A stretch of DNA of 64,000 bases from positions 1 through 64,000 of the forward strand of contig CALQCM020000017.1 of assembly GCA_943329075.2 (NCBI GenBank), in the 5' to 3' direction. Position numbers and translations under genes: made by a program. The notes under the pieces are model-generated. The model worked only from the letters and a program-made list of their open reading frames with translations, searched no databases and was not told the DNA's origin. Shown piece after piece: positions 26,060 through 35,236 of the stretch; within the stretch, counting starts at the first letter, position 1; each line of letters starts with the position of its first letter. The DNA is from Chitinophaga pinensis (lineage in GTDB: Bacteria > Pseudomonadota > Gammaproteobacteria > Burkholderiales > SG8-41).

Positions 26060-27028
26060 ATGCAACGTCTGATCCTTATTATTTTTTGTAATGTTTTTGT
26101 CCTGAACTGCAACGCACAAGATTTCCCGTCGCGAACAATTAACCTTATCGTGCCAAATCCCCCAGGAGGCATGAACCAGATACACGCACAACCGTTGGGC
26201 GCCGTTATAGAAAAACTATATAAACAACCGGCTCCAGTAATCAATAAACCTGGAGGAACTGCAGCTGCTGGCACTGGTTTTGTCGCCAATCAACCGCCGG
26301 ATGGATATACCCTGTTGGTTACAACGCCGAACCTTTATCTTGCCGTTGAAAAAGACAAGCTATTTGGCATTCAGTCACCATATACATTGAGTCAAATAGC
26401 GCCGGTCGCGCTATTGAGTGCTGATCCATTAGCAATCTGCGTGCAAGCCGAAAACCCGATCAAATCGGTGAAAGATCTGATCGCCGCAGCGAAGGCTAAG
26501 CAGGGGGCTATGTCGTTTTCATCATCCGGGCCCTACGGAATAATTCATGTGCCAACAGCCATGTTTATGGATTCGTCTGGCATTAACATGCGTCATGTTC
26601 CGACCACGGGTGGCGGACCAGCCATAGTTCAACTGCTCGGTGGACACGTCGATTTGACGCTTGGCGGCGTGGCTGCAGTTTACTCGTATTTAAAATCGGG
26701 GAAATTTAGAGCCCTGGCACTTACCGATATTAAACGATCCCCTTTGTTGGCTGACATACCGACGCTCAAAGAGATGAGTATCGACGTCGAAGCGTATTTG
26801 TGGGTTGGCTTATTTACAGCTGCCAATGTTCCGCCGCCAACGTTTTCAAAGCTACGCGATGTAATAAAAAAATCAGTTTCAGATCAATCATTTAAAGATG
26901 CTATGGCTAACGTACAAGTTGCAATAGATTATCGTGATGCGCCAGAGTTTAAAACATTTTTCGATGCGGATTATAAGAGGCTTGCAGGCGGGGTTAAAGC
27001 CATCGGGCGTTTGGAAGAGCATCGGTAA
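26060..27028 (+). CDS. Bug-family receptor, divergent N-lobe
   Basis: The protein is 322 aa from ATG 26060, directly after GGAGGTCTGT; an ATG at 26012 has no such site. The signal ends at NCNAQ, followed by DFPSRTINLIVP. The loop is PNPPGGMNQIHAQ, where the ligand Asp of PGGxxD is Asn or Gln, and the hinge is HVPTTGGGPA, without Tyr-Lys. These changes suggest a ligand different from a simple carboxylate. It lies 200 bases before the racemase-superfamily gene. Confidence 0.9.
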   Translation: MQRLILIIFCNVFVLNCNAQDFPSRTINLIVPNPPGGMNQIHAQPLGAVIEKLYKQPAPVINKPGGTAAAGTGFVANQPPDGYTLLVTTPNLYLAVEKDKLFGIQSPYTLSQIAPVALLSADPLAICVQAENPIKSVKDLIAAAKAKQGAMSFSSSGPYGIIHVPTAMFMDSSGINMRHVPTTGGGPAIVQLLGGHVDLTLGGVAAVYSYLKSGKFRALALTDIKRSPLLADIPTLKEMSIDVEAYLWVGLFTAANVPPPTFSKLRDVIKKSVSDQSFKDAMANVQVAIDYRDAPEFKTFFDADYKRLAGGVKAIGRLEEHR

Positions 27029-27231
27029 ATAATGTTATATGGCAACAATCAATGCGGCAGGTTTGTATTAAATTTATTCTATTTCGTATCACGCCTGTTA
27101 TTTTTATTTCATAAATTCGCGGCGGGAAATGAAGTATTTCCGAGGCTTTCCACGCCGTAAGCTTTCGGGAAAAATATTTTAGTGTTTTGTGTTTTATTAA
27201 ATACGAAAATTGCTATAAACGAAATGGAAAA

Positions 27232-28086
27232 ATGAAAATGGAATATCGATTTTTATTCATTCAATCTTTTCACCTTTCATCAACCTCTAGCTACACCTTG
27301 AGGATCGTTGAGGAAGGTAAGGAGGCGCGGTTGGTTAACTATAACGAGGTTAAACATTTACTCGAAAACGTTCAATGGGACCTCAACCCTGGACCGCTAG
27401 CGCCTTATGGGGATTGGCCTGTAGAAACGCGAGAGGAATTTTGCCTGGTGGCTGCAGGTAGGTTGCCAATAGTGCGCGAGGCATGTCAGAGTGGAAAATA
27501 CAATGCGATAGTTCTGCTTGGTGGAGGTGAGCCAGGATTTCAAGAATCGAGAGAGATCGCCCGTGCATTTGGTATACCCGTGACGGCGTGCGCATTCTCA
27601 CAGATGCATTTTGCATCAATGCTTGGTAACAAGTTCAGTGTGATTGATCTTGCCGAAAATCATAATATGTATTACTACAATCTCGTGGTGCAGCATCAGT
27701 TTACCAATCGTTGCGCGTCGATCCGGAATATTAATTTCCCATTGCCAAGGCCCGGTTCGACTAGTCAGCGTTCGCTGCGTGAAGAACAGGACCGGGCTAT
27801 TCGCGGCGAAAGTTCTGAAATGTTGGAGGCGGCGGTTACTGAAGCAGTTGCAGCTATTGAAGAGGACGGAGCTGAAGTAATAACATTTGGTTGTTCGGCA
27901 ACTTTCTGGTTGCGTCCATATCTGCAGGCTAGGCTGACAGAAATGGGTTGGGAGATTCCCGTTCTAGAGGGATATGGTTGTGCAATAAGTTTGGCAAAAA
28001 CAATGGTTGATCTTGGGGTAAACGCGAGTGGTCTAATGTTCCCAAGTGATAGTCCGAAGAAGTGGCGTCGGAAAAAGGTGTTTTGA
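27232..28086 (+). CDS. Asp/Glu racemase-superfamily protein with one catalytic Cys
   Basis: The protein is 284 aa from ATG 27232 (ATG 27238 also possible). The racemase-type fold shows in NAIVLLGGGEPGFQ (91-104), GIPVTACAFSQM (114-125) and EVITFGCSATFWL (215-227). Hydantoin and Asp/Glu racemases use two cysteines; here the first position is Gly (97-99) and only Cys221 remains. The same loss is known in arylmalonate decarboxylase, so a decarboxylase or isomerase acting on an organic acid is plausible. It lies in the AT-rich segment downstream of a Bug receptor. Confidence 0.75.
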   Translation: MKMEYRFLFIQSFHLSSTSSYTLRIVEEGKEARLVNYNEVKHLLENVQWDLNPGPLAPYGDWPVETREEFCLVAAGRLPIVREACQSGKYNAIVLLGGGEPGFQESREIARAFGIPVTACAFSQMHFASMLGNKFSVIDLAENHNMYYYNLVVQHQFTNRCASIRNINFPLPRPGSTSQRSLREEQDRAIRGESSEMLEAAVTEAVAAIEEDGAEVITFGCSATFWLRPYLQARLTEMGWEIPVLEGYGCAISLAKTMVDLGVNASGLMFPSDSPKKWRRKKVF

Positions 28087-28307
28087 GCGATCCTAGAAGC
28101 CCGTCGGACTTGAAGCATTTTTCATAAAAATGAGCGTTTTCCAACAAAAGGTCATTTCGAAGAATTGGAACGCGTTGTGGCGCGTTCTAGTGCGGTCTGT
28201 TATCCGGAATCGGCTATAAGGCTCGACGTCCCACCGTTTTTGAGGCGTCGCAAGAATACGGTTGCCAAACCCATGAGACGGGCGGCCATCATGCCAAAAT
28301 GCATTCG

Positions 28308-28484
28308 TCGTTTCCGGGTTACTACGGACTCGCCTCGAACTCATCTGAGTCAAAAAGCAAGCTTGCCCAGGTTGAGTTAAGTGCGACAACTAATACGTCG
28401 TCTGAATTTTCTAATTTTGTCGGGGCTGAATATGAGAAATGGGGGCGTGTTATTAAAGATGCCAATGTTAGTGTGCAGCAATGA
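28308..28484 (+). pseudogene. Bug-family receptor, 3' remnant
   Basis: The frame ending at 28484 retains the Bug C-terminus: FPGYYGLAS, a run resembling KLAQLGLEATTNTPEEF (here KLAQVELSATTNTSSEF), then AEYEKWGRVIKDANV. Everything before the last 60 residues is missing or scrambled. It lies 180 bases before an intact Bug gene and may be the scar of an earlier duplication or deletion. Confidence 0.7.
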
Positions 28485-28663
28485 CACCTGGCATAGCGGT
28501 ATTTCGTAACGAGCTTGTTAACAAGAGTATCCTTTGTCGCAATTTCATTGTTGGCGAGGGTGCTCTGTGCTGCGCCACTTTGCCCAAGGGTCCCCCGCCA
28601 ACCGGGGGGGGGCGAGAGTGATTCAGAGGGGCTGCGTCGTAAATTCATCAAGATGAGGCTGCA

Positions 28664-29632
28664 ATGCTGACAATTCGTTTCGCAATTTGCATCATCGGCG
28701 TGGCGCTTGCGTCATTCGTTTGCGCACAGCCTTATCCATCTAAGCTGATCCGCATCGTCAATCCATTTCCGGCCGGCGGCCCTGCCGACACACTGGTGCG
28801 GCCGATCGCCCAGCGCATGGGCGAGGGCTTGAAGGTGCAATGCCTCGTCGACAATCGTCCGGGGGTCAACGGCATCATCGGCACTGAGTTGGTCGTCAAA
28901 TCCCCTGCCGATGGTTACACGCTGGTGGTGGGTTCGACGAGTTCGCTGCCGATGAACGCGGCAATTTATCCAAAGATGCCGTTCGATCCGGTCAGGGACC
29001 TCGCGCCGGTTTCGGCGTTTTCATATACGCCGCAGGTGTTGGTGGTGCATCCCTCGGTGCCGGCACATTCAGTGAAAGAGTTGATCGCGCTCGGCCGCGC
29101 GCACCTGGGCCAGTTGATCTACGCCTCGCCGAGCATTGGCGCATCGCCACATTTCGCCGCTGAAATGTTCAGCGCGATGACCGGCGTGAAAATGCTGCAC
29201 GTGCCGTACCGCGGCGGCGCGCTGGTGATGCCAGATCTCATCGCCGGTCGCGTGATGCTGTATTTCGATTCGCTGCAGAATGCGACACCGTATATCCGCG
29301 CGGGCCGAGTGCGCGCGCTCGGCGTCGCCGCGCCTAAGCGCGTGCAGTCTGCGCCCGACATACCAACGATCGCCGAGTCAGGTCTGCCGGGTTTCGAGGT
29401 GGGTACGCTGTTCGGGTTGCTCGCTCCCGCCGCCACGCCGCGCGAGATCGTGATGCGGTTGCATGCCGAAGTGGTGCGCGTGCTGGCGCTGCCGGATATC
29501 CACGAGCGCCTCGTGAATTCGGGCGCCGAAGTCCTCGGCAACACGCCGGAAGAGTTTGCCGCGATCATCAGGGCGGACATGGTAAAGTGGGCGAGAGTTG
29601 CGCGCGACGCAAATATCAGAGCTGATCAGTAA
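28664..29632 (+). CDS. Bug-family receptor
   Basis: The protein is 322 aa with ATGAGG upstream of ATG 28664. The signal ends at FVCAQ, followed by PYPSKLIRIVNP. The loop is FPAGGPADTLVRP, with an Ala-Gly-Gly version of PGG, and the hinge is HVPYRGGALV. The segment GSTSSLPMNAAIYPKMPFDP is nearly the same as in the receptor at 41294, suggesting a recent common ancestor. It is followed 33 bases later by an amidohydrolase, a clear receptor-enzyme pair. Confidence 0.92.
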   Translation: MLTIRFAICIIGVALASFVCAQPYPSKLIRIVNPFPAGGPADTLVRPIAQRMGEGLKVQCLVDNRPGVNGIIGTELVVKSPADGYTLVVGSTSSLPMNAAIYPKMPFDPVRDLAPVSAFSYTPQVLVVHPSVPAHSVKELIALGRAHLGQLIYASPSIGASPHFAAEMFSAMTGVKMLHVPYRGGALVMPDLIAGRVMLYFDSLQNATPYIRAGRVRALGVAAPKRVQSAPDIPTIAESGLPGFEVGTLFGLLAPAATPREIVMRLHAEVVRVLALPDIHERLVNSGAEVLGNTPEEFAAIIRADMVKWARVARDANIRADQ

Positions 29633-29664
29633 ATACTGCGTTGCGAAATGAAACGGGAAGATTC

Positions 29665-30675
29665 ATGAGCGTGATCGATCTGCATACCCACGTTATTCCG
29701 CCAAACGTGATCGATGCGCTGTTGCGCGCGCCGGAGCGCTTCGGCGTCAAAGGCAAAACCGAACATGGCATCCGCGTAGTCAAGCGCGATGGCGCGCTCT
29801 ATTTCGAGCGCAGCAACCATCTGCACGAAATAAATCGGGAGCTCTACGACGCGGATGCCAAGATCGGGGCGATGGACCGCATGCGCATCGATATCTCGGT
29901 GCTGTCGGTCGCGCCGCCGACTTATTTCTACGAACTCGACGCTGAGGCAGGGCTCGCCGCGGCGCGGCTCAGCAACGACGGCATCGCCCAATTGGTGGCG
30001 AAATATCCGGCACGGTTGCGCGGCATGGCGACCTTGCCGATGCAGGACCCGGATGCCGCGATCGCCGAACTCGAGCGCGTGGTCAAAGAATATAAATTCA
30101 AAGGTATTGAGATCGGCACCAACGTTCGCGACGAGCAACTCTCGGATAATAAATATAGGCCACTACTGAAAGCAATCGAGCAGTTCGGTTGTTTTGTGTT
30201 CGCGCATCCGGTGACCTGCGTGGCGAAGGGCGGCATGGCCGGCTACGAGCTTTTCAACACCATCGGCAATCCGCTAGACGAAACGATCATGTTCGCGCAC
30301 CTCGCATTCACCGGCGCGCTCGATGACTTGAAGACGCTGCGTTTCCTGATTCCGCACGGCGGCGGCTATATTCCGTACCAGATCGGGCGCTTCGATCGTG
30401 CGCACAAATACCGTGCTGCTGCGCATGCCGATACCAAAACAAGTCCTGGCGAATGTTTCCGCCGGTTTTACTTTGACGCGCTGACGCACGACCCACTCTC
30501 AACGCGGCTGCTGATCGACCGCGCGGGTGCCGACCACGTAGTGATCGGCACTGACAATCCTTTCGACATGGGTTACTTCGATCCGCTTGCCGAGCTCGAT
30601 GCAATTCCGAACCTGACCGCGCAGGAGCGCGCGCAGATATGCAGCGAGACTGCGCGAGTGTTACTTGGTGAGTAA
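29665..30675 (+). CDS. Amidohydrolase 2 family (ACMSD-like) enzyme
   Basis: The protein is 336 aa from ATG 29665 (GGGAAG upstream). It is a TIM-barrel metal enzyme: DLHTH at residues 5-9, FVFAHP near 177, IPHGGGYIPYQIGR near 228-241 and GTDNPFDMG near 291. These supply the His and Asp ligands for zinc as in ACMSD and related decarboxylases. It is the intact paralogue of the broken gene at 8899-9885. Its partner is the Bug receptor immediately upstream. Confidence 0.9.
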   Translation: MSVIDLHTHVIPPNVIDALLRAPERFGVKGKTEHGIRVVKRDGALYFERSNHLHEINRELYDADAKIGAMDRMRIDISVLSVAPPTYFYELDAEAGLAAARLSNDGIAQLVAKYPARLRGMATLPMQDPDAAIAELERVVKEYKFKGIEIGTNVRDEQLSDNKYRPLLKAIEQFGCFVFAHPVTCVAKGGMAGYELFNTIGNPLDETIMFAHLAFTGALDDLKTLRFLIPHGGGYIPYQIGRFDRAHKYRAAAHADTKTSPGECFRRFYFDALTHDPLSTRLLIDRAGADHVVIGTDNPFDMGYFDPLAELDAIPNLTAQERAQICSETARVLLGE

Positions 30676-30766
30676 CTGTAGCAAGGCGGCGTGAGCAGCA
30701 TCAATCGCGTTGCTGGACAGTACGCGCTTGCCCCGCCATTCATTCACGAAGCCGAGCGCGGATGAA

Positions 30767-31747
30767 TCACTGCGGCGTCAGTCCGATCTGATTGACCAGA
30801 CGGCGGTGGAATTCGATGTCATCACTGATCGTCTTGCGAAACTCCTGCGGAGTGGAACCGACGCCGACGAAACCCTGGTCGGCGAACGCGCGCTTCGTTT
30901 CCGGATCGTCCAATGCCCTGATCACCTCGCTACGGATACGCGTCACGTACTCGGTCGGCGTGCCTGCTGGGAACCACATGCCGTACCAGACTACATACGA
31001 GTAGCCTTTGAGCCCCGCTTCGTCAATCGTCGGCAAATCCGGGAGTTGGTTCCAGCGCATTTGGCCCGTGATGCCGAGGGCACGTAGCCTGCCAGAACGG
31101 ATATGCTCAAGCGCGAGCGTTCCGACCATGATGAACATGTCGATGCGCCCGGTCATGAGATCCATGATGGCGCCGCCGGTTCCCTTGTAGGGCACGTGCG
31201 TGATCTGTGTGCCGGCCAACATGTTGAACGACTCGGTCGCTAGATGCACGACCGCGCCCACTCCGGTGGAGCCATAGGTGAGTTTTCCCGGCTGCGCTTT
31301 CGCCAGCGCAATAAGTTCCTTGATCGAATGCGCCGGCACGTTTGGGTGAACGACGAGGACAAATCCAACGCTGCGCGCTGCCAGCGTGATCGGTGAGAAG
31401 TCCTTCACCGGGTCGTAGGGCAGGCTTTTCATGACGCTAGGCAGGCTCGCGTGGCCGGAACTTGTGAGCAGGATCGTATAGCCGTCTGGCGGCGACTTGG
31501 CGACGATATCGGTGCCGATTGCGCCACCCGCGCCGGCACGGTTGTCGATGAACATGTTCTGGCCGATCGCCGGCGAAATCTTCCGTCCGAGCGCGAGTCC
31601 GACGGCGTCGATCCCGCCAGGGACAAACGGCACCACCATGCGGATCGGCCTAGACGGGTAGTCCCCCGCCGCCTGTCCGAAGCTTGCCGCAGGCGCACAT
31701 GCAATCAACCCGGCACACAAGTACACAGCCGATCTAGAACTGAACAT
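30767..31747 (-). CDS. Bug-family receptor
   Basis: The protein is 326 aa with a near-perfect AAGGAGGAGC before ATG 31747. The signal peptide runs to about residue 25 (SFGQA), followed by DYPSRPIRMVVPF. The loop is VPGGIDAVGLALGR, one residue shorter than usual before the Asp, and the hinge is HVPYKGTGGA. It converges on the amidohydrolase at 29665. A Gfo/Idh gene lies 230 bases upstream on the same strand. Confidence 0.92.
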   Translation of the reverse strand: MFSSRSAVYLCAGLIACAPAASFGQAAGDYPSRPIRMVVPFVPGGIDAVGLALGRKISPAIGQNMFIDNRAGAGGAIGTDIVAKSPPDGYTILLTSSGHASLPSVMKSLPYDPVKDFSPITLAARSVGFVLVVHPNVPAHSIKELIALAKAQPGKLTYGSTGVGAVVHLATESFNMLAGTQITHVPYKGTGGAIMDLMTGRIDMFIMVGTLALEHIRSGRLRALGITGQMRWNQLPDLPTIDEAGLKGYSYVVWYGMWFPAGTPTEYVTRIRSEVIRALDDPETKRAFADQGFVGVGSTPQEFRKTISDDIEFHRRLVNQIGLTPQ

Positions 31748-31980
31748 GCTCCTCCTTGCGCTGATTATCGGCAGCCATCATGCGCATCGCATTCGCGGCG
31801 CGCGTTCGGCGCAGTTTGTTATTTATTCACCCATTCGCACAGATTCGTGCCGGAATCTGGAGACATCAGTTCGACACTCATATTCATTTTGCGAACTGGC
31901 AAATTCTAACCTGAACAAGCATTCCCGGCACAGCCTTGCCACTTCTGTGGCTTGATTTGGCAATCGGCATTCCACAGGAT

Positions 31981-33033
31981 TTAATCGAGAAGGCCGTCGA
32001 TTACCTGATCCTCGGCACCGATGAGTGGATGTTTTTCGTCGGCTAGTGGCAACGCGACGAAGTCGCCGCTTTGCGCGGATTGATAGGCGGCGGTGACGAT
32101 TTCGGCGACGGCGAGCCCGTTGTGCACGCCGCTTTGCGGAACGCGGTCGTGGACGATGCAGTCGATCAGGTGCTGCACCGTGGATTCTCGCGGTGGCAGC
32201 GGCGCCGCCGGCAGTGTGAGGCGCGCACCGTTGACCGTGTAGTCGTCGTTGTCGATGCGCACGTAGCGTCCGTCGCATACGAGGTCCACCGTGTTGACGA
32301 CGGGCAGTTCGCGCGGAACCTTGGTACGGCCCGTTACCGTGCGCGTCGAGAAACTGCCGTAATCGCATACCAGCGTGGCAAAGTCTTCGGTGCCGAACTG
32401 GCGGTACTCGTCCCAGTAGAGATTTTCCATCAAACAGTGCACGCGCCGCGGCATGCCGAATACACTGTAGACGTAATCGACGGCGTGGCTGCCGTTGTTC
32501 ATCAGTTCGCCACCGCCGTTTATGCGCGCGGGGGTCGGGTAGCTTACGTATCGCATCAGGTCGCTGTCGGGATAGTGTCGGATCCAGTGATGGCTAAAAG
32601 AGGCAACCTTCGCGTATTCGCCGCTCTTCACCGCCTGTGCGAGTTTGGCTAGCGAGGCCTGGAAGCGCAGTGGATAGGTCAGCACGATCTTGACGCGCGC
32701 GTGTTCGGCGGCATGCGCGATTTCGCGCGCTTCCTGCACGCTGCGTCCGATCGGTTTGTCGACCAGAACGTGCTTGCCGCAGGCGATCGCTTTGAGGATC
32801 AGCGTCCGCTTCAGGTAGAAATCGGTAGCAATGCAAACGAAATCGACGTTGGGGTCTTCGAGCACCGCGTCGTAGTCTGCTGCGCATTTTATCTTGAAGC
32901 GCTGTTCGAGGGAGGCCGCTTTTTCCGAATGGTGTTCGGCGACCGCGACGATTTGGCAATCGCTGCGTTCCTCAAAGATTGGGCCGAACAGCATCTGGTG
33001 CGCGCGGTTGCCGATGAGTCCGACGCGGAACAT
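31981..33033 (-). CDS. Gfo/Idh/MocA-family oxidoreductase
   Basis: The protein is 350 aa. The N-terminal Rossmann domain begins FRVGLIGNRAHQ and carries the family motif LVDKPIGRSVQEA at about 92-104, whose Lys is usually catalytic. The C-terminal beta-sheet domain includes NNGSHAVDYVYSVFG, where His-Asp is also typical of the active site. NAD(P)-dependent oxidation of a sugar, inositol or related polyol is expected. It lies between two Bug genes on the minus strand, 50 bases after the one at 33084. Confidence 0.9.
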   Translation of the reverse strand: MFRVGLIGNRAHQMLFGPIFEERSDCQIVAVAEHHSEKAASLEQRFKIKCAADYDAVLEDPNVDFVCIATDFYLKRTLILKAIACGKHVLVDKPIGRSVQEAREIAHAAEHARVKIVLTYPLRFQASLAKLAQAVKSGEYAKVASFSHHWIRHYPDSDLMRYVSYPTPARINGGGELMNNGSHAVDYVYSVFGMPRRVHCLMENLYWDEYRQFGTEDFATLVCDYGSFSTRTVTGRTKVPRELPVVNTVDLVCDGRYVRIDNDDYTVNGARLTLPAAPLPPRESTVQHLIDCIVHDRVPQSGVHNGLAVAEIVTAAYQSAQSGDFVALPLADEKHPLIGAEDQVIDGLLD

Positions 33034-33083
33034 ATCAGCTCGCGGTTATTGATTGAGAATTGGAGGCAGGCATGCAAGAGCCG

Positions 33084-34058
33084 CTATTCGGTCACAATGC
33101 CGACGTCCTTGATCAGCCTGGCCATGCGCGCGACATCAGTGCGTACCAACTCATCGAATTCCGCGGGCGTGCTGGGACGCGGTGTCGCACCTAGCGTGAG
33201 CAGGCGGTCTTTGACGTCCTGCAGCCCGAGGATGCGGCCGACTTCGTTTGCTAATTTGTCCTTGATCGGTTTTGGCGTGCCGGCCGGCGCAAGCAGTCCG
33301 TACCATACGCTGAAATCGAAGCCGGGCATGCCGGACTCGGCCATCGTCGGCACCTCGGGGAGCGCCGGCGAGCGGTACTTTGTGCTCACCGCCAGCGCAG
33401 TAAGTCGGTTCGCCTTGATCAGCGCCACTGCCGACGACACCGAGGAGAACACAAATTGGACGTTGCCGGCAATGATGTTGGTCAGCGCGTCCGGCATCGT
33501 TTTGTACGGCACGTGCATTGGCTTGACGCCGGCCGCCTGGTTGAAGAGCTCCGCATTGATATAGGCGGCGCTGCTGATGCCGGCCGATGCAAAGTTGACC
33601 TGGTCAGGGCGCGACTTGTTGTAGACGATCAGTTCGCGCATCGTTTTGACTTTGATCTGCGGCGCCACCACCAGCACGTTAGGCGCGTCGGACACCGAGG
33701 TAACGCCGGAAAAATCCTTCAGTGTGTCGTAAGGCAGCCTCTTGTAGTACGAGGCTGCAAACGCGTGCCCAACCGCAACGATGATCAGCGAGTGGCCGTC
33801 GGGGTTTGCGCGCGATAATATTTCGGTCGCGATGATGCCGCCGGCCCCGGTGCGGTTGTCCACAACCACACTCTCGCCCCAATTGTCTGCCATCTTCTGG
33901 CCGATCACGCGTGCGACAACGTCGGTGCCGCCGCCGACGCCAAATCCGCATAGAATGCGGATCGGCCGGTTCGGGAAATTGTTCTGTGCGAACGCGGTGC
34001 CGTTCGCGAGCAGCGCAAACGCGACGAATGCTGCTAAGAAGTATTTGTGCATGTTCAT
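33084..34058 (-). CDS. Bug-family receptor
   Basis: The protein is 324 aa, with ATG 34058 overlapping the stop of the upstream Bug gene (ATGA), so the two are probably translationally coupled. The signal ends at TAFAQ, followed by NFPNRPIRILCGF. The loop is GVGGGTDVVAR and the hinge is HVPYKTMPDA. It ends in DVGIVTE. Its loop and the SDAPNVLVVAPQ strand resemble the receptor at 47744. Two adjacent receptors feeding one Gfo/Idh enzyme may bind related ligands. Confidence 0.92.
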   Translation of the reverse strand: MNMHKYFLAAFVAFALLANGTAFAQNNFPNRPIRILCGFGVGGGTDVVARVIGQKMADNWGESVVVDNRTGAGGIIATEILSRANPDGHSLIIVAVGHAFAASYYKRLPYDTLKDFSGVTSVSDAPNVLVVAPQIKVKTMRELIVYNKSRPDQVNFASAGISSAAYINAELFNQAAGVKPMHVPYKTMPDALTNIIAGNVQFVFSSVSSAVALIKANRLTALAVSTKYRSPALPEVPTMAESGMPGFDFSVWYGLLAPAGTPKPIKDKLANEVGRILGLQDVKDRLLTLGATPRPSTPAEFDELVRTDVARMARLIKDVGIVTE

Positions 34059-34978
34059 TGGGCCTTGATGTCAGCGACCTTGATTAGGCTGCCCCATTTG
34101 TCTATTTCCCGCTTAATCAGCGCAACAAATTCGTCCGGCGTGTCGCTGTTGGCCTTAAGACCGAGATCGAGCATGACCTTCGAGACCTTGGGATCGGCGA
34201 TCGCGCGCACCATCTCGCGGTTTAGCCGTTCGAGCGTGTCTTTCGGAATGCGCGCCGGCGCTATTAGGCCGTAGAACTGCGTCGATTCGTACCCCGGAAC
34301 ACCTGCTTCTTCCACCGTCGGAATTTCCGGTAATGCAGATGAGCGCTTAGAGTACGTCACCGCGAGCCCGCGCAGACGGCCGGCGCGCACCAGCGAAATC
34401 ACACTCGGCACGTTACCGAACATCAGAGTCGTTTTTTTTGACATCACGTCATCGACGGCGAGATCGCTTGTCGCGTAAGGAATGTGCAGCCATTTGACGC
34501 CGGTCATGTACTGAAACAGTTCGCCGGAAAAATGAATCATGGTGCCGACCCCCGACGACGCATAGGTTATTTGCCCAGGCCGCGCTCTCGAATATGCGAT
34601 CAATTCCTGCACTGATTTTGCCGGGAAGTCCGGATGCACGACGAGCATGTAGCCCGACAGCGCAGCGAGACTAACAGGGCTGAAGTCTGTTATCGGATCG
34701 TATGGCACCTGCGAAAGCAGTGGCATGACCGCATGCGTGCCGGAGCTGCCGAGCAGCAGCGTGTAGCCGTCGGCCGGCGCGTTCGCGACAACGCCTGTAC
34801 CGGTCACGCCGCTATTGCCACCGATCGCCTCGATGACGATCGGCTGGCCGAGTTGGTTGGTCAGCGTTTGTGCGATAACCCGCGCAACGTCGCCGGTGCC
34901 GCCACCCGGCGGAAACGGTGCGATCAAACGGATCGGTTTGTCAGGATATATCGCCACCTTACCCCGCGTGAATTCCAT
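34055..34978 (-). CDS. Bug-family receptor lacking a signal peptide
   Basis: The protein is 307 aa from ATG 34978. The mature Bug domain is complete, starting IYPDKPIRLIAPF with loop PPGGGTGDVAR and hinge HIPYATSDLA, and ends DIKAQ. Ahead of it are only nine polar residues (MEFTRGKVA), and the same frame upstream meets TAG after 17 codons with no hydrophobic stretch. Either the signal was lost, making an intracellular or silent protein, or the true 5' end was replaced by a rearrangement. Its stop overlaps the next Bug start. Confidence 0.88.
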   Translation of the reverse strand: MEFTRGKVAIYPDKPIRLIAPFPPGGGTGDVARVIAQTLTNQLGQPIVIEAIGGNSGVTGTGVVANAPADGYTLLLGSSGTHAVMPLLSQVPYDPITDFSPVSLAALSGYMLVVHPDFPAKSVQELIAYSRARPGQITYASSGVGTMIHFSGELFQYMTGVKWLHIPYATSDLAVDDVMSKKTTLMFGNVPSVISLVRAGRLRGLAVTYSKRSSALPEIPTVEEAGVPGYESTQFYGLIAPARIPKDTLERLNREMVRAIADPKVSKVMLDLGLKANSDTPDEFVALIKREIDKWGSLIKVADIKAQ

Positions 34979-35236
34979 AAACTCGAAGTGCCTGAAACAG
35001 AATTGTGACTGTTTGTGCTGCGCATTCTAACAGCTTTTTGGAGTTTGACGATTTCGCATGCATATGCTTTTCATGATAATGGCATTATTAACCTTTAACG
35101 AGTTACGTCGCCTGGTTCGGCCCGGAGATTCCGGTGCAGACGACCTACGGTTTCGCGTTATATGCGATGACAAGTGTTGCCACCGAGCGGGTTCAGTCAA
35201 AACTGAAATAGGTCACGCCGTGATTAAAGACGCGAT

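Noticed and set aside
28592-28610. C-run and G-run hairpin near 28.6 kb as a terminator
   Set aside because: No U-tract follows and the homopolymer runs may vary; it does not clearly end any transcript.
31823-32368. Minus-strand ORF overlapping the Gfo/Idh gene
   Set aside because: Arginine-rich shadow frame with no ribosome site; the Gfo/Idh frame has all family motifs.
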